A stretch of DNA of 64,000 bases from Pseudolabrys sp. (GTDB taxonomy: Bacteria; Pseudomonadota; Alphaproteobacteria; Rhizobiales; Xanthobacteraceae), in assembly GCA_026125895.1 (NCBI GenBank), contig JAHCKG010000006.1, positions 1-64,000 on the forward strand, given 5' to 3'. How positions within the stretch are numbered: position 1 is the stretch's first letter; each line of letters starts with the position of its first letter. The position numbers and the translations under genes were made by a program. Of this stretch, positions 1-10,775 are shown piece after piece. Under the pieces are notes generated by a model that did not search any database, had not been told where the DNA came from, and was given only the letters and a program-made list of their open reading frames with translations.

Positions 1-17
1 ACCGAAAGGACAGACCC

Positions 18-320
18 ATGAAGAAAAAATTGCAACACATCGTCGTCGCCACGCTGGTTAGTGCTCTCCTCACATCGGCGAGCTGGGCGCAAGGCGCGCT
101 GATCGACGGCACCGTGACCAAGGTCGACACTGCGGCGAGCAAGATCACCATCAAGCACGGGCCGATCAAGAAATTCGACATGGACGAGGGCATGACCATG
201 GTCTTCGCCGTGAAGGACAAGAACCTGCTCGGCAAGGCGAAGGCCGGCGACAAGATCAAGTTCGACGCCGACAACGTCAACGGCCAGTTCGTCGTGACGA
301 CGATCGAAAAGGCCAAATAA
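18..320 (+). CDS. CusF-like periplasmic copper/silver-binding protein
   Basis: A 100-aa secreted protein. Residues 1-25 form a signal peptide (KKK n-region, hydrophobic core, cleavage near SWAQG). The remainder matches the small beta-barrel CusF fold (CusF_Ec family), which carries Cu(I)/Ag(I) in the periplasm to CusB-type efflux proteins. The metal-site region is visible: His47 (KHGPIKKF), Met59 and Met61 (GMTM). The tryptophan that caps the metal in E. coli CusF aligns with Met55, and one glycine is inserted before the MTM segment, so the site may be all His/Met. An AAAGGA ribosome site precedes the ATG. The upstream context is cut by the window edge, so a partner efflux system cannot be seen. 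Confidence 0.8.
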   Translation: MKKKLQHIVVATLVSALLTSASWAQGALIDGTVTKVDTAASKITIKHGPIKKFDMDEGMTMVFAVKDKNLLGKAKAGDKIKFDADNVNGQFVVTTIEKAK

Positions 321-401
321 TCCGGGCTTGCCGCCGCCGCCGGGCGCACTTACAAGGCTCGGCGGCGACGATTTTGTCGGTTACCCGAGGAGCTTCGATC
401 C

Positions 402-1121
402 ATGCGACCCAGCCAGCGCAAGCCCGATGAAATGCGAGCCGTGTCGCTGGAGCGCAGCGTCGTCAAATACGCCGAAGGCTCCTGCTTCGTGAAATTCGGC
501 GAAACCCACGTGCTGGTCACCGCCAGCCTGGAGGAGCGCCTGCCGCCGTGGCTCAAGGGCCAGGGCCGCGGCTGGGTCACCGCGGAATACGGCATGCTGC
601 CGCGCGCCACCCACAGCCGCACCCGCCGCGAAGCCGCCTCCGGCAAGCAGGGCGGCCGCACCGTCGAGATCCAGCGCCTGATCGGCCGCTCGGTGCGCAC
701 CATCGTCGATCTGCAGGCGCTCGGCGAGCGCCAGATCACCATCGACTGCGACGTCATCCAGGCCGACGGCGGCACGCGCACCGCCTCGATCACCGGCGCC
801 TGGGTGGCGCTGGCCGATTGCCTCGCCTGGATGAAGGCGCGCGACATGTTCAAGACCGACGCCAAGGTGCTGCGCGACCACGTCGCTGCGGTGTCGTGCG
901 GCGTGTTCCGCGGCACCGCCGTGCTCGATCTCGATTACGCCGAGGATTCGGAAGCCGACACCGACGCCAATTTCGTCATGACCGGCTCGGGCAACATCAT
1001 CGAGGTGCAGGGCACCGCCGAGAAGGAGCCGTTCAGCGAGGAGCAATTGCTGGCTTTGCTCGCGCTCGCACGCAAGGGCACCGGCAAGCTCATCGAACTG
1101 CAGAAGATGGCGATCGGCTAG
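402..1121 (+). CDS. rph: Ribonuclease PH
   Basis: A 239-aa phosphorolytic 3'-to-5' exoribonuclease that trims tRNA 3' ends. The start is the ATG after CGAGGAG. Family landmarks are clear: the N-terminal [12 protein letters not shown], the [18 protein letters not shown] segment, RxQGRT-type phosphate site ([14 protein letters not shown]), the [19 protein letters not shown] core, and [19 protein letters not shown] near the C-terminus. The length is normal for the family. It overlaps rdgB by one base, and the rph-rdgB-hemW order is widespread in alphaproteobacteria, implying one transcript. Confidence 0.97.
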   Translation: MRPSQRKPDEMRAVSLERSVVKYAEGSCFVKFGETHVLVTASLEERLPPWLKGQGRGWVTAEYGMLPRATHSRTRREAASGKQGGRTVEIQRLIGRSVRTIVDLQALGERQITIDCDVIQADGGTRTASITGAWVALADCLAWMKARDMFKTDAKVLRDHVAAVSCGVFRGTAVLDLDYAEDSEADTDANFVMTGSGNIIEVQGTAEKEPFSEEQLLALLALARKGTGKLIELQKMAIG

Positions 1122-1756
1122 TGGCGCATCGCCAGCTCACCGGCTCGGTCGTCATCGCCACGCATAATCCCGGCAAGCTCGCCGAGATGCGCGAGCTGCT
1201 GGCGCCCTACAATATCGCGGCGACGTCCGCGGCCGAACTCAATCTCCCGGAGCCGGACGAGACCGGCACGACCTTCGCCGCCAATGCGCGCATCAAGGCG
1301 ATGGCGGCGGCGAAGGCGACCGGTCGTGCCGCGTTTGCCGATGATTCCGGTCTTTCCGTCGATGCCCTCGCCGGCGATCCCGGCATCTACTCGGCGCGCT
1401 GGGCCGGACCCGACAAGGATTTCCGCGGCGCGATGAATCAGATCCAGACGCTGCTCATCGAGAAGGGCGCAACGACGCCGGAACAGCGCCGAGCGCATTT
1501 CATCGCCGCGTTGTGCATCGCCTGGCCCGACGGCCACGTCGAGGAAGTCGAAGGTCGCGTCGATGGTCGTATAGTTTGGCCACCGCTTGGCAACAAAGGC
1601 TTCGGCTACGACCCATTGTTCCTTCCGGATGGTCATGAACGCACCTTCGGCGAGATGACGGCCGACGAAAAGCATGGTTTGCCGCCGAAAGGCATGGGCC
1701 TGTCGCATCGCGCGCGGGCTTTCGTGAAGCTGGCGGCCGCGTGCCTGCGCGCGTGA
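1121..1756 (+). CDS. rdgB: dITP/XTP pyrophosphatase (RdgB/HAM1)
   Basis: A 211-aa house-cleaning nucleotide pyrophosphatase that hydrolyses dITP, XTP and ITP to monophosphates and so keeps deaminated purines out of DNA and RNA. The GTG start shares its first base with the rph TAG stop. The frame stays open far upstream inside rph, but similarity begins only at [14 protein letters not shown]. Diagnostic motifs are THNPGK (triphosphate site), [12 protein letters not shown] (metal-binding acidic residues), [11 protein letters not shown] and LSHRARAF. Size is typical. Translation is probably coupled to rph. Confidence 0.95.
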   Translation: MAHRQLTGSVVIATHNPGKLAEMRELLAPYNIAATSAAELNLPEPDETGTTFAANARIKAMAAAKATGRAAFADDSGLSVDALAGDPGIYSARWAGPDKDFRGAMNQIQTLLIEKGATTPEQRRAHFIAALCIAWPDGHVEEVEGRVDGRIVWPPLGNKGFGYDPLFLPDGHERTFGEMTADEKHGLPPKGMGLSHRARAFVKLAAACLRA

Positions 1757-1840
1757 ATTGATTACAATTTTAAGTACTTCTCCGCAGCGAAAATGCGTCT
1801 TTGCTGGCGGGAACCGGCTCACGCGCCTATAGTCCTTAAC

Positions 1841-3010
1841 ATGTCATTTACCAATACCGTCGCGCCGCATCAGGACTTCGCTGTCTACGTCCACTGGCCG
1901 TTCTGCCTGTCGAAGTGTCCATATTGCGACTTCAACAGCCACGTCCGCCACGGCGGCTATGACGAGACGCGCTATTTGCGCGCCATCGAAAACGAGATCG
2001 CCGCCACCGCATCGCGTATCGGACCGCGCACCGTGTCGTCGGTGTTCTTCGGCGGCGGCACGCCGTCGCTGATGCAGCCTTCGACCGTCGAAGCCATCAT
2101 CAACGCCATCGGCAGACACTGGACGCTCAGGAACGACGCCGAGATTTCGCTCGAAGCCAATCCGACCAGCGTCGAGGCAACGCGCTTCCGCGGCTATCGC
2201 TCAGCCGGCGTCAACCGCGTGTCGCTCGGCGTGCAGGCGCTCGACGATCAATCGCTGAAAGAACTCGGCCGTCTGCATACCGCCGACGAAGCGCTCGCCG
2301 CCATCGCCGTGGCGCGCTCGATCTTCGATCGCTACTCGTTCGATCTCATTTACACGCGACCGCGGCAGACGCTCGCCGAATGGGCGATCGAGCTCAACCG
2401 CGCCATTGGCGAGGCCGCCGAACATCTATCGCTTTATCAACTCACCATCGAGCCCGGCACGCCGTTCTTCGGCCTGCACAAGGCCGGCAAGCTGGTGATG
2501 CCCGAGGAAGGTCTGGCGCGCGATCTTTACGATTTGACGCAACAGATCTGCGCCGATGCCGGTTTGCCGGCGTATGAAGTGAGCAATCACGCCCGCCGCG
2601 GCGCTGAGTGCCGGCACAATCTCGTTTACTGGCGCGGCCACGAGTATGCCGGCGTCGGCCCTGGCGCGCATGGCCGTCTCAATGTCGATGGCCGCCGCTA
2701 CGCCACCGAGACCGAGCGCAAGCCGGAAGCCTGGCTCGATCTGATCGACGCCAATGGCATCGGGATCACCGTCGATGAAGCCTTGCAACCCGGCGAAGTC
2801 GCCGACGAATTCCTGCTGATGGGGCTGCGCCTCACCGAGGGCATCGACCCGCAGCGTTTCGCGGCACTCTCCGGGCGCACGCTCGATCCGAAGCGGCTGG
2901 CGTTCCTGATGGATGGCGGCGCCGTCGAAACCATGGACAACGGTCGCCTGCGCGTGACGGCGTCGGGCTTCCCGCTGCTCGATGCGGTGGTCGCGGATCT
3001 CGCCGCTTGA
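1841..3010 (+). CDS. hemW: Radical SAM protein HemW (heme chaperone)
   Basis: A 389-aa radical SAM protein of the HemN-like family. HemW binds a 4Fe-4S cluster and heme and delivers heme to target proteins; it is often mislabelled as oxygen-independent coproporphyrinogen oxidase. The cluster motif C-x3-C-x2-C is seen in HWPFCLSKCPYCDFNSH, where the fourth cysteine of true HemN is replaced by Phe, as in HemW. FFGGGTPSL and SLGVQALDD follow. The ATG at 1841 is chosen because similarity starts directly after it; an upstream in-frame start at 1793 would add 16 unconserved residues. A palindromic repeat follows the stop. Confidence 0.93.
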   Translation: MSFTNTVAPHQDFAVYVHWPFCLSKCPYCDFNSHVRHGGYDETRYLRAIENEIAATASRIGPRTVSSVFFGGGTPSLMQPSTVEAIINAIGRHWTLRNDAEISLEANPTSVEATRFRGYRSAGVNRVSLGVQALDDQSLKELGRLHTADEALAAIAVARSIFDRYSFDLIYTRPRQTLAEWAIELNRAIGEAAEHLSLYQLTIEPGTPFFGLHKAGKLVMPEEGLARDLYDLTQQICADAGLPAYEVSNHARRGAECRHNLVYWRGHEYAGVGPGAHGRLNVDGRRYATETERKPEAWLDLIDANGIGITVDEALQPGEVADEFLLMGLRLTEGIDPQRFAALSGRTLDPKRLAFLMDGGAVETMDNGRLRVTASGFPLLDAVVADLAA

Positions 3011-3121
3011 CCCGTCACCCTGAGGTGCGAGCGCAGCGAGCCTCGAAGGGCGACGGCCCGTGATTCATCGCCCGTCGTGCTTCGAGGCTCGGCCTTCGGC
3101 CGAGCACCTCAGGATGACGGA
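3011..3121. repeat. Intergenic palindromic repeat, family A, copy 1
   Basis: The stretch begins CGTCACCCTGAGGTGC and ends with the near inverse GCACCTCAGGATGACGG. It also carries the internal inverse pair AGCCTCGAAG / CTTCGAGGCT. It fills the space between the convergent hemW and LppC-like genes. The same family recurs at 5883-6014 and, in pieces, at 44254-44373. It can fold as a long hairpin and may serve as a transcription barrier. Confidence 0.85.
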
Positions 3122-4321
3122 TCAGAACGCCTTCGGCGCGGGGCTCACAACCTGGCCGCCGCCGGGCGCGACACGCAGGACGGCAAGGCCGCGCTCATTC
3201 GTGCCATCGCTCTTGAAGCGGAACACGCCATCGATGCCGGCGAAACCCGAACCGTTGGTGAGGATCTGCTCGCTGAAGCGCTGCGCGCCCTGCGTCTTCA
3301 CCAGCGCGGCGACCAGCGCCACCGCGTCGTAAGCGAGCGTCGCCGTGCGCACCGGGTCCTGGCCGTAGCGTCCGCGATAGCGCTGCGCGAAGCTGCGGAA
3401 GCCCGCGGCATCCGGGGCGGCGTACCAGCCACCGGCAAGCGCCGGCGTCTGAAAAATGCGCGGCTCTTCCCAAAGTCCGGTGCCGAGCAATTGCAACCGC
3501 TTCAGGTTGACGCGATTCGCTTCAAGTTGGGCCACCACCTGCGGCACGGCATCGGCGCCATCAGGAATGAACAGCGCATCGGCGCCGCCTGCGGCTTGCG
3601 CGACACGGCGCACCGCCTCACCCATCCGCGACGGATCGAGCGGATACTTCTCCAACGCCACGACGCGACCGCCGCGCCTCGCCACTTCCTGCTGGAACGC
3701 GGCCTCGACGACCGTGCCATAGGCGTTGTCCGGCAGCAGAGCCGCGAAAGAACGTTTGCCGCGCGACACGGCAAAATCGACGATGCGCTTGACGTCCGAT
3801 TCCGGCAAGAAGCTGAGGAGATAAACACCGCGGCTTGCCACGCTGGAGTCCGTCGAGAACGCGATCACAGGAATGTTGCGGCCGCGCGCTACGGCGCCGA
3901 CCGCGCTGACCGACTGGGCGAACAGGGGGCCGATGATGATCTCGGCGCCTTCCGACAGCGCCTGCTGCGCCGCAGCCTGCGCGCCCTGCGGCGAGCCGCC
4001 GTCGTCCTTCACCAGGAGCTGAATGTTCGGCTCCTTGAATTCGGCGAGCGCCATCTCGGCGGCGTTCTTCATCGACTGCGCCGCCACGCCGGCATTGCCT
4101 TGCGCTGACAGCGGCAGGATGAGGCCGACGCGGATCTGTCCGCTGCCGATTTGCGATGGCTGCGCCGGGGCGCCTGGCGGCTGCTGCGGCTGATCGGGCG
4201 TATCCAGCCGGTCGAGAGCGCCGCTCGTGCAGCCGGCCAGCGCTACCGATGCAGCGGCAAAACCGCCGACGATGATGAGACGGCGGCGGGTGACGCCCTG
4301 CCTGTCAGATCGAATGCGCAA
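3122..4321 (-). CDS. LppC/LpoA-like periplasmic-binding-fold lipoprotein
   Basis: A 399-aa probable outer-membrane or periplasmic lipoprotein with a Leu/Ile/Val-binding-protein (Peripla_BP_6) fold, annotated in this order as penicillin-binding protein activator. The N-terminus has paired arginines (TRRRLI), a hydrophobic stretch and the lipobox ALAGC, so Cys30 would be lipidated; the RR could mark a Tat signal. RVGLILPLSAQGNAG opens the binding fold, and the IIGPLFAQSVSAV and DALFIPDGADAVPQVV segments follow. The start is TTG at 4321; no ATG occurs before the lipobox. It is divergent from rsmI, as in E. coli where lpoA neighbours rsmI and yraN. Whether it activates a PBP here is inference. 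Confidence 0.85.
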   Translation of the reverse strand: MRIRSDRQGVTRRRLIIVGGFAAASVALAGCTSGALDRLDTPDQPQQPPGAPAQPSQIGSGQIRVGLILPLSAQGNAGVAAQSMKNAAEMALAEFKEPNIQLLVKDDGGSPQGAQAAAQQALSEGAEIIIGPLFAQSVSAVGAVARGRNIPVIAFSTDSSVASRGVYLLSFLPESDVKRIVDFAVSRGKRSFAALLPDNAYGTVVEAAFQQEVARRGGRVVALEKYPLDPSRMGEAVRRVAQAAGGADALFIPDGADAVPQVVAQLEANRVNLKRLQLLGTGLWEEPRIFQTPALAGGWYAAPDAAGFRSFAQRYRGRYGQDPVRTATLAYDAVALVAALVKTQGAQRFSEQILTNGSGFAGIDGVFRFKSDGTNERGLAVLRVAPGGGQVVSPAPKAF

Positions 4322-4533
4322 TAACCCCGTTCCCTCGTCCGCGCGGCCCCCGAGCCAGTCCTAGCCGCTAAAGATCATTTTGTCCCGCAAAAGTTAAGAT
4401 GATGAATACATGGAGGAATTTTAAGTTTTTGCGAGCCCCGGACAAGCTCGGCCGGTCATTGCGGCGGCCCGGTTTGGCGCAAAAACGGCGCACAAAAACG
4501 CGCGGCGGCGCACCAAGGCGCTAGAGTGGCCCC

Positions 4534-5436
4534 ATGAGCGACCGAAAAGCCAGCCGCCAATACGCCCCGATGGGCACCATGATCGAAGCGCCCGCCCTCG
4601 ACGCCGGGCTCTATCTGGTGGCGACGCCGATCGGCAATCTCGGCGACGTCAGTCTGCGCGGGCTGGCCACTTTGGCGGCCGCGGACGTCATCGCCTGCGA
4701 GGATACCCGCGTCACCCGCAAGCTGACCGAGCGCTACGGCGTCGGCGCGCCGCTGACCGCCTATCACGAGCACAATTCCGACGAGGCACTGCCGAAGATC
4801 ATGGCCCGGCTGGCCGAGGGTCAGGCCATCGCCCTGGTGTCGGACGCCGGCACGCCGCTGGTGTCCGACCCGGGCTACCGGCTGGTGCGCGCCGCCGTCG
4901 ATGCCGGCTATCCCGTCACCGCCGTCCCCGGCGCATCATCGGTTTTGACAGCGCTGTCGCTCGCGGGTCTGCCGACCGATCGTTTCTTCTTTGAAGGCTT
5001 CCTGCCGCCGAAGCAGCTGGCGCGGCAGCAGCGGATTGCGCAACTGGCGGCCATTCCGGCGACGCTCGTCCTGTTCGAGACCGGTCCGCGGGTCGCAGCA
5101 TCGCTAGCCGATCTGGCGGCGGGGCTCGGACCGCGGCAGGCATCGGTGTGCCGCGAACTGACCAAGCTGCACGAGGAAGTTCGCCGCGGCGATCTGGCCA
5201 CGCTGGCGCAGGACTATGCCGAAGGCGCTGAAAGCCGCGGCGAGTTTGTCCTGGTCATCGCGCCGCCGGCCGAGCAGAAAACGGCGGACAGCGACATCGA
5301 TGCGATGCTCCGCGATGCGCTCTCGCGCGTGTCGGTGAAGGACGCCGTCGGCGAAGTCGCCTCCGCCACGGGGCGCGCGCGCCGCGAAGTCTATCAACGC
5401 GCGCTCGAGCTCGCCAAAGGCGGCGACGGGGATTGA
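4534..5436 (+). CDS. rsmI: 16S rRNA (cytidine-1402-2'-O)-methyltransferase
   Basis: A 300-aa tetrapyrrole-methylase-fold enzyme that methylates the 2'-O of C1402 in 16S rRNA with SAM. Key signatures are [59 protein letters not shown] and [16 protein letters not shown]. The C-terminal part ends with a positively charged helical region. The ATG at 4534 leaves about 20 unconserved residues before the motif; a second ATG lies shortly downstream. It is followed at once by yraN, probably in one transcript. Confidence 0.96.
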   Translation: MSDRKASRQYAPMGTMIEAPALDAGLYLVATPIGNLGDVSLRGLATLAAADVIACEDTRVTRKLTERYGVGAPLTAYHEHNSDEALPKIMARLAEGQAIALVSDAGTPLVSDPGYRLVRAAVDAGYPVTAVPGASSVLTALSLAGLPTDRFFFEGFLPPKQLARQQRIAQLAAIPATLVLFETGPRVAASLADLAAGLGPRQASVCRELTKLHEEVRRGDLATLAQDYAEGAESRGEFVLVIAPPAEQKTADSDIDAMLRDALSRVSVKDAVGEVASATGRARREVYQRALELAKGGDGD

Positions 5437-5438
5437 GC

Positions 5439-5882
5439 ATGGCGAAAGACGACAGCCCGCTGCCGCCGCTCCCGCGCAGCCCGCGCGTTCCCGGCCTGCG
5501 CCCGAAAGCACAGAAAACGGAAGCCGATCCGGACCGTCAGGCGGCTTTCAATCGCGGCATCTCGGCCGAAAGCCTCGCTGCCGCGTGGCTGATCGGCAAA
5601 GGCTATCGCATTCTGGCGCGGCGCTTCCGCTCCGGCGCCGGCGAGATCGACATCGTCGCCGGACGACGCCACACCATCATCTTCGTCGAGGTGAAGGCGC
5701 GCGCCTCGCTGGACGAGGCTGCGGAATCCGTGACGCCGCGTCAGCGCATGCGAATCGCCACCGCCGCCGAAATCTGGCTGGGGCAAAACCCGCAGGTGAC
5801 GTTCAGGGACTTGCGCTTCGACGCCATCCTCATCGCGCCCGGCAAGTTGCCGCGGCATATTCAAGGCGCGTTTGAAACGTAA
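5439..5882 (+). CDS. yraN: YraN family (UPF0102) endonuclease-like protein
   Basis: A 147-aa protein of the UPF0102 family, a Holliday-junction-resolvase-like restriction-endonuclease fold of unknown cellular role. The fold signature is seen: [17 protein letters not shown], then [11 protein letters not shown] and IIFVEVKAR, giving the E..D..ExK catalytic triad. The ATG at 5439 lies just after the rsmI stop; an in-frame TTG at 5433 that overlaps this stop is possible. The first 30 residues are proline-rich and not conserved. The rsmI-yraN pairing is usual. Confidence 0.93.
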   Translation: MAKDDSPLPPLPRSPRVPGLRPKAQKTEADPDRQAAFNRGISAESLAAAWLIGKGYRILARRFRSGAGEIDIVAGRRHTIIFVEVKARASLDEAAESVTPRQRMRIATAAEIWLGQNPQVTFRDLRFDAILIAPGKLPRHIQGAFET

Positions 5883-6014
5883 TCCGTCATCCTGAGGTGC
5901 TAGCCATAGCGCGCAGCGCGCCTATGGCGAGCCTCGAAGGATCGACGGCCCGAGAATCATTGCCCGTCGCCCTTCGAGGCTCGTCGCATTGCGCCGAGCA
6001 CCTCAGGGTGACGG
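5883..6014. repeat. Intergenic palindromic repeat, family A, copy 2
   Basis: Same family as 3011-3121: it opens with CCGTCATCCTGAGGTGC and closes with GCACCTCAGGGTGACGGAT, with inner AGCCTCGAAG and CTTCGAGGCT arms. An extra palindromic segment (around TAGCGCGCAGCGCGCCTA) is inserted in the left arm. It lies between the convergent yraN and a chemoreceptor gene. Confidence 0.85.
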
Positions 6015-6015
6015 A

Positions 6016-7710
6016 TTACGCACTCAACCGTTCGAAGAACTGATCGACCTGACCGCGGATGCGCGAGGCGACCTGGCCGAGATCGTCGGCGACGCTCTTC
6101 ACCGTGCCGGCGCTGGTGCGCGTGTCGGCCGTAGCGTTGCCGACGAGCCCGACTTCCTTGGCGGTTTCGATCGTGCGCAGCGCCGCGGTCTCGACACTGC
6201 GGGCGATCTCGCCGGTCGCTGCGCCTTGTTCGGTGACGGCGGCGGCGATCGCGCCGGATATGTTGCCGATTTCGCGGATCGTACGTTCGATCGCGTTGAT
6301 GGCCTCGATCGAGGTCGCGGTGGCGCGCTGCATCCCGGCGATCTGCGCGCTGATCTCTTCGGTGGCGCGGCTGGTCTGGCCCGCCAGCGCCTTGACCTCG
6401 CCGGCGACGACGGCAAAGCCGCGGCCGGCTTCGCCCGCGCGCGCCGCCTCGATCGTGGCGTTGAGCGCCAGGAGATTGGTCTGTTCGGCAATGTCGGTGA
6501 TCAGCTTCACGACGTCACCGATGCGGGTCGCCGCCTCGCCGAGCTCCTTCACCGCGCGATTGGTCTGCCCCGCCTCGCTGACCGCCTTGGAGGCGATGGC
6601 GTTCGACTGCGACACCTGCCGATCGATCTCGTTGACCGACGCCGACAGTTCATCGGCCGCCGAAGCAATATCGCGGACGTTAGCCGACGCCTCGGACGAC
6701 GCCTGCTCGGCGCGCGTCGTCTGCATCGACGCCACATCTGCCGCGCCGGCGAGCCTGGTAGAAGCGGCCAGCATCAGATCCGAAATCTGTCCGAGTTCCG
6801 ACAAGGTCGCTTCGACTTCCGCGGAGAACCGGGCGATCTCGTTATTGATCTCGCGCTGGCGGACGGCGCGCTGCTCGGCTTCTTCCAGGACGGTCTGGTT
6901 GAGTTCGCGGTTGTGCGTCATCGCGCGATGGAAGACCTCGATCGAACGCGCCATCGCGCCTATCTCGTCGTGACGATCGCTGTAGGGTATCGAGGCGACT
7001 TGCGAGCCACTGGCCACCGACTCCGTCACCCGCGTGATCGCCGTCAACGGCTTGACGATGCCGCGCGCGATGAACAGCAGCGCCGTGGTCGCGAGCGCCG
7101 CCAGTGCCGCGAAGACGGCGAGCCAGCGCACGCCTTGATCGATGTTGCCGTTGATGTCGGTAAAGGCGATTTCGGCGCGCTTGGAATATTGATCGGTCAG
7201 GGCCTTCAGATCGGCATTGAGCTCCTTGCGTTCGCCGCGGCTGGCCTCGCCCCAGTTCCGCGCCGCCTCAGGCCCCTGTTCGGTGGCAAGCCGCGCCAGC
7301 TCGCGCCGATAGGAAATGAACGCGGCGACTCGCTTCGAGAACTTGTCGAACAGGACGGCGTCGTCGGCGTGAATGGTCTTCTTCCACTCGACCATCAGCG
7401 CTTCGATGCGGTCGAGGAAGACATTGATGCCGTCGATGAACTGCTGGCGGTTGGCCCTGTCGTTCGGCAGATAGATGCCGCGCGATTCGGCGACCACGGC
7501 ATAGATCAAACCGTTGATGCGCTCGATGTTCTTCATACCCGAATTGGCCGACCCGTAGTCCGTCGTCAGCACGGCGTAGTGGCGCGCGTTGATGACGGCC
7601 GAGCCGGACAGCGCCAGCGCGGTCATGGCCATGAGGGCAAAGATGGCATAAAGCTTGGCGGCAATCGAAAGCTTCGGCAATGACACTTGCAGCCCCATCC
7701 AGCGCGGCAT
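6016..7710 (-). CDS. Methyl-accepting chemotaxis protein, periplasmic helical sensor
   Basis: A 564-aa classical transmembrane chemoreceptor. TM1 lies near residues 17-40 and TM2 near 194-218, enclosing a periplasmic domain of about 150 mostly helical residues (four-helix-bundle type). A HAMP linker and the cytoplasmic signalling domain follow. The CheA/CheW-contact hairpin is intact: [20 protein letters not shown], then [16 protein letters not shown]. The start is the ATG at 7710 because similarity to TM1 begins shortly after; an open frame to 7854 would run into the divergent gshB promoter. No CheR/CheB pentapeptide tether is visible at the C-terminus. The ligand is unknown. Confidence 0.93.
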   Translation of the reverse strand: MPRWMGLQVSLPKLSIAAKLYAIFALMAMTALALSGSAVINARHYAVLTTDYGSANSGMKNIERINGLIYAVVAESRGIYLPNDRANRQQFIDGINVFLDRIEALMVEWKKTIHADDAVLFDKFSKRVAAFISYRRELARLATEQGPEAARNWGEASRGERKELNADLKALTDQYSKRAEIAFTDINGNIDQGVRWLAVFAALAALATTALLFIARGIVKPLTAITRVTESVASGSQVASIPYSDRHDEIGAMARSIEVFHRAMTHNRELNQTVLEEAEQRAVRQREINNEIARFSAEVEATLSELGQISDLMLAASTRLAGAADVASMQTTRAEQASSEASANVRDIASAADELSASVNEIDRQVSQSNAIASKAVSEAGQTNRAVKELGEAATRIGDVVKLITDIAEQTNLLALNATIEAARAGEAGRGFAVVAGEVKALAGQTSRATEEISAQIAGMQRATATSIEAINAIERTIREIGNISGAIAAAVTEQGAATGEIARSVETAALRTIETAKEVGLVGNATADTRTSAGTVKSVADDLGQVASRIRGQVDQFFERLSA

Positions 7711-7801
7711 AAATCCAAGTTCCCCAGTTTCACCTGAATACGTTAACGATCTGTTTTCCTTAACCTTTGGCCCTTCGCCGCTGACCGCCGGAAAAGCCCC
7801 C

Positions 7802-8746
7802 ATGAGCCTGAAAGTCGCCGTGCAGATGGATCCGATCGAGCGGATCAACATCAAGGGGGATTCGACCTTCGCCCTGCTGCTCGAAGCCCAGGCGCGAGGC
7901 CATGCGCTGAGCTACTACACCCCGGACCGCATGGCCCAGGTCGGTGGCCATCTTTATGCCCGGACCGAATCGCTGACGGTTCGCGACGAGCTCGGCAACC
8001 ACTTCAAGCTCGGCGAGCCGGCGCGCGTCGCGCTCGACAGCTTCGACGTCATCCTGCTGCGGCAGGACCCGCCGTTCGACCTTTCCTACATCACCACGAC
8101 CCATATGCTGGAGCGCATCCACCCCAAGACTTTGGTGGTGAACGACCCGGCCGAGGTGCGCGACGCGCCCGAGAAGATCCTGGTGACCTCGTTCCCCGAC
8201 CTGATGCCGCCGACGCTGATCACGCGCGACCTCGCCGAGATCAAGGCATTCCGCGCCGAGCACAAGGACATCGTCATGAAGCCGCTCTACGGCCATGGCG
8301 GCGGCGGCGTCTTCCGCGTGACGCGCGAGGATCTCAATTTCGGCTCGCTCTACGACATGTTCGCCGCAACGTTCCGCGAGCCCTGGGTGGTGCAGTCGTT
8401 CCTGCCCGCCGTGAAGGACGGCGACAAGCGTATCCTGCTGGTCAACGGCGAATTCGCCGGCGCGGTCAACCGCGTGCCGGCGGCGGATGATCTGCGCTCC
8501 AACATGGTGCGCGGCGGCTCGCCCAAGGCGACCGATCTGACGCCGCGCGAGCGGGAAATCATCGCCCGGCTGAAGCCCGTGCTGATCGAGCGCGGCATGA
8601 TCTTCGTCGGCATCGACGTGATCGGCGACATGCTCACGGAGATCAACGTCACCTCGCCGACCGGCATCCGTGCCGTGAAGAACCTCGGCGGCCCCGATGC
8701 CGCGGCGATGGTGTGGGACGTGATCGAAAAGAAGCGCCGCGGCTAG
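7802..8746 (+). CDS. gshB: Glutathione synthetase
   Basis: A 314-aa ATP-grasp enzyme that joins glycine to gamma-glutamylcysteine, the last step of glutathione synthesis. Motifs include [22 protein letters not shown] at the N-terminus, [46 protein letters not shown] (ATP-grasp loop) and [11 protein letters not shown]. The ATG at 7802 begins exactly at the conserved N-terminus. It is divergent from the chemoreceptor and its last four bases overlap the end of the convergent GGDEF-EAL gene. Confidence 0.97.
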   Translation: MSLKVAVQMDPIERINIKGDSTFALLLEAQARGHALSYYTPDRMAQVGGHLYARTESLTVRDELGNHFKLGEPARVALDSFDVILLRQDPPFDLSYITTTHMLERIHPKTLVVNDPAEVRDAPEKILVTSFPDLMPPTLITRDLAEIKAFRAEHKDIVMKPLYGHGGGGVFRVTREDLNFGSLYDMFAATFREPWVVQSFLPAVKDGDKRILLVNGEFAGAVNRVPAADDLRSNMVRGGSPKATDLTPREREIIARLKPVLIERGMIFVGIDVIGDMLTEINVTSPTGIRAVKNLGGPDAAAMVWDVIEKKRRG

Positions 8747-10596
8747 GCGATCGACGCCCGTCTTTTTTCGACGGCCGAAGTCTCGCCCGCGGCGCCGCTT
8801 GTCAGGATGAACCGCGTGGTCGCGGCGGCATCGACCGGCCGGCCGAAGAAATAGCCCTGGCCGAACTGACAGCCGAGCTCCATCAGCCAGTCGGCCTGCG
8901 CGCGAGTCTCGATGCCTTCGGCGACGACGCGCATCTCCAGCTTGCGCGACAGGTCGAGCAGCAATTCGACGATCAGGCGGCTCGGACGATCGACCAGCAT
9001 GCGGTCGACGAACGACCGGTCGATCTTGATGATATCGACCGGGAAGCGGACCAGATGCGTCAGCGACGCGAAGCCGGTGCCGAAATCGTCGAGCGCCACG
9101 ACGACGCCTTTCTTGCGCAGCCGCTCGAGCACGCCGACGACCTTGGCATCGGGACCGTCGAGGAACACCGTCTCGGTCACTTCCAGAACGAGATGCTTGA
9201 GCGGCACGCCGCTCGCCTCGAAGGCATCGGACAGGCGCCGCTCCAGGTCGCTGCGGTGGAAGTCGGCGGTCGAGAGATTGATGCCGATATGCTTGATGCC
9301 GAGGCCGCGGTCCATCCAGCCCCGCATGTCCACGGCGATCTGCTTGAGCATCTGGTCCGTCAGGCGAAAAGCGATGCTCGGATCGGACAGCGCCGCCTGC
9401 ACCTGGCCCGCCGCAACGATGTCGCCATTGTCGAGACGGATTCGCGCCAGCGACTCGAAACCCTCGATCGACCGGTCGGCGATGCTCATGACCGGCTGAT
9501 AGTACGGCATGACCCGTCCGTCGATCAGCGCCTGATCGACGGTGCGGATCTTCGACATGCGCAGCGCGATCGACGTGCGCAGGTTCTTCTCGAACGGAAC
9601 GTAGCCGCCGCGCTTGATCTCCTTGGCGTGATACAGCGCGAAGTCGGCGTTCTGACGCAGGAAGTCGGCGTTCTTGCCGTCGACGCCGTAGACCACGCCG
9701 CCCATCGTGATTTGCGGGATGATGGTGTAGCCGTCGCAGTCGAACGGCTCGCGCATCGTCCGGCTGATCGCCTCGGCGACGACGCCGAGGTCGGCATGGC
9801 TGCGGCAGTCATCGACCAGCACGGCGAACTCGTCGCCGCCGAGGCGGCACGCCGCGTTCGGCACGACGGTGGCGAGACGGCCGGCGACTTCCTGAATGAG
9901 ACCATCGCCGACGACGTGGCCCATCGTGTCGTTGGCGATTTTCAGGTTGTCGATATCGATCACCAGCAGACCGAACGCGGGCTTAATGGCGACGATACGT
10001 TCGAAGATCATGTCGTCGAAGCTGCGCCGGTTCGGCAGCCCGCTGAGCTGATCGTAGTAAGCGAGCGCATGATTGCGCTTTTGAACTTCGTCGTGTTCGA
10101 TCGCGATCGAGAACAGATGCACACAAGTATTGACGATGGCGCGCTCGAGATCGGTCGGGCCGCGCTTGTCGCGATAGTAAAAACCGAAGGTGGCCGCGAC
10201 CCGGCCGTCGCGGGTTTTGATCGGACTCGACCAGCAGGCCAGAAGACCGAGGGGCAGGATCAGTTCCTTGTACGGCGCCCACAGCGGATCGGTCGAGATG
10301 TCATCGACCTCCACCGGCTCGCCGAGATAGGCGGCAGTGCCGCAGGAGCCGACATTCGGCCCGATCGCGAGACCGGTGATGGCCTGCGAGTAATGTTGCG
10401 GCAGGCTGGGCGCCGCTACGGTGGCGAGCCTGCCGTCCGGCGTGATGGCGACGATGGAACAAACAACTCCGGGAGCCAGCTCTTCGGCGCGCCGGCAGAG
10501 CAGTTCGGCAATGGCTTCGAAGCGCTCGCCCATGACCAGCGCTTCGAGAATCTCGGTCTGCAGGGCGTGGAGCGGAAAGCTCTGCTGGGGAGGCAC
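8743..10596 (-). CDS. GAF-GGDEF-EAL cyclic-di-GMP signalling protein
   Basis: A 617-aa soluble protein with an N-terminal GAF sensor (about 15-165), a GGDEF domain (about 185-340) and an EAL domain (about 355-600). The cyclase active site is intact ([12 protein letters not shown]), but no RxxD inhibitory site precedes it. The phosphodiesterase residues are mostly present: ESLAR in place of EALxR, INLS, EVTET, DDFGTG, IKID, AEGIE and QGYFFGRP. It could therefore make, break, or only bind c-di-GMP. No membrane segment is visible. The apparent start is GTG with no strong ribosome site; an ATG 21 codons later is an alternative. Confidence 0.92.
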   Translation of the reverse strand: MPPQQSFPLHALQTEILEALVMGERFEAIAELLCRRAEELAPGVVCSIVAITPDGRLATVAAPSLPQHYSQAITGLAIGPNVGSCGTAAYLGEPVEVDDISTDPLWAPYKELILPLGLLACWSSPIKTRDGRVAATFGFYYRDKRGPTDLERAIVNTCVHLFSIAIEHDEVQKRNHALAYYDQLSGLPNRRSFDDMIFERIVAIKPAFGLLVIDIDNLKIANDTMGHVVGDGLIQEVAGRLATVVPNAACRLGGDEFAVLVDDCRSHADLGVVAEAISRTMREPFDCDGYTIIPQITMGGVVYGVDGKNADFLRQNADFALYHAKEIKRGGYVPFEKNLRTSIALRMSKIRTVDQALIDGRVMPYYQPVMSIADRSIEGFESLARIRLDNGDIVAAGQVQAALSDPSIAFRLTDQMLKQIAVDMRGWMDRGLGIKHIGINLSTADFHRSDLERRLSDAFEASGVPLKHLVLEVTETVFLDGPDAKVVGVLERLRKKGVVVALDDFGTGFASLTHLVRFPVDIIKIDRSFVDRMLVDRPSRLIVELLLDLSRKLEMRVVAEGIETRAQADWLMELGCQFGQGYFFGRPVDAAATTRFILTSGAAGETSAVEKRRASIA

Positions 10597-10775
10597 GGGT
10601 CACTCGCGTTGCAATTGCATACGCGAATAGACACCGACTCTCTTAATTCCCCGAAAATTTAGACGCTCAATTGCGTTATTCAAACAACCCTACGCGGCCA
10701 GCCCTGATCGCGCGAGGCTTCACCCAAAGCCGAATGCGGCGGGCTAAATCCCGCCTGACAGGCTTTTGACCGGCG
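10597..10775. other. Intergenic, no gene seen
   Basis: 179 bases between the GGDEF-EAL start and the end of the 57-aa minus-strand gene. It must hold the promoter of the GGDEF-EAL gene. I see no repeat, operator or terminator that stands out. Confidence 0.4.

Noticed and set aside
5989-7683. 564-aa open frame on the plus strand
   Set aside because: Antisense to the chemoreceptor, with shadow composition.
8713-10662. 649-aa open frame on the plus strand
   Set aside because: Entirely antisense to the GAF-GGDEF-EAL gene; no recognisable motifs.
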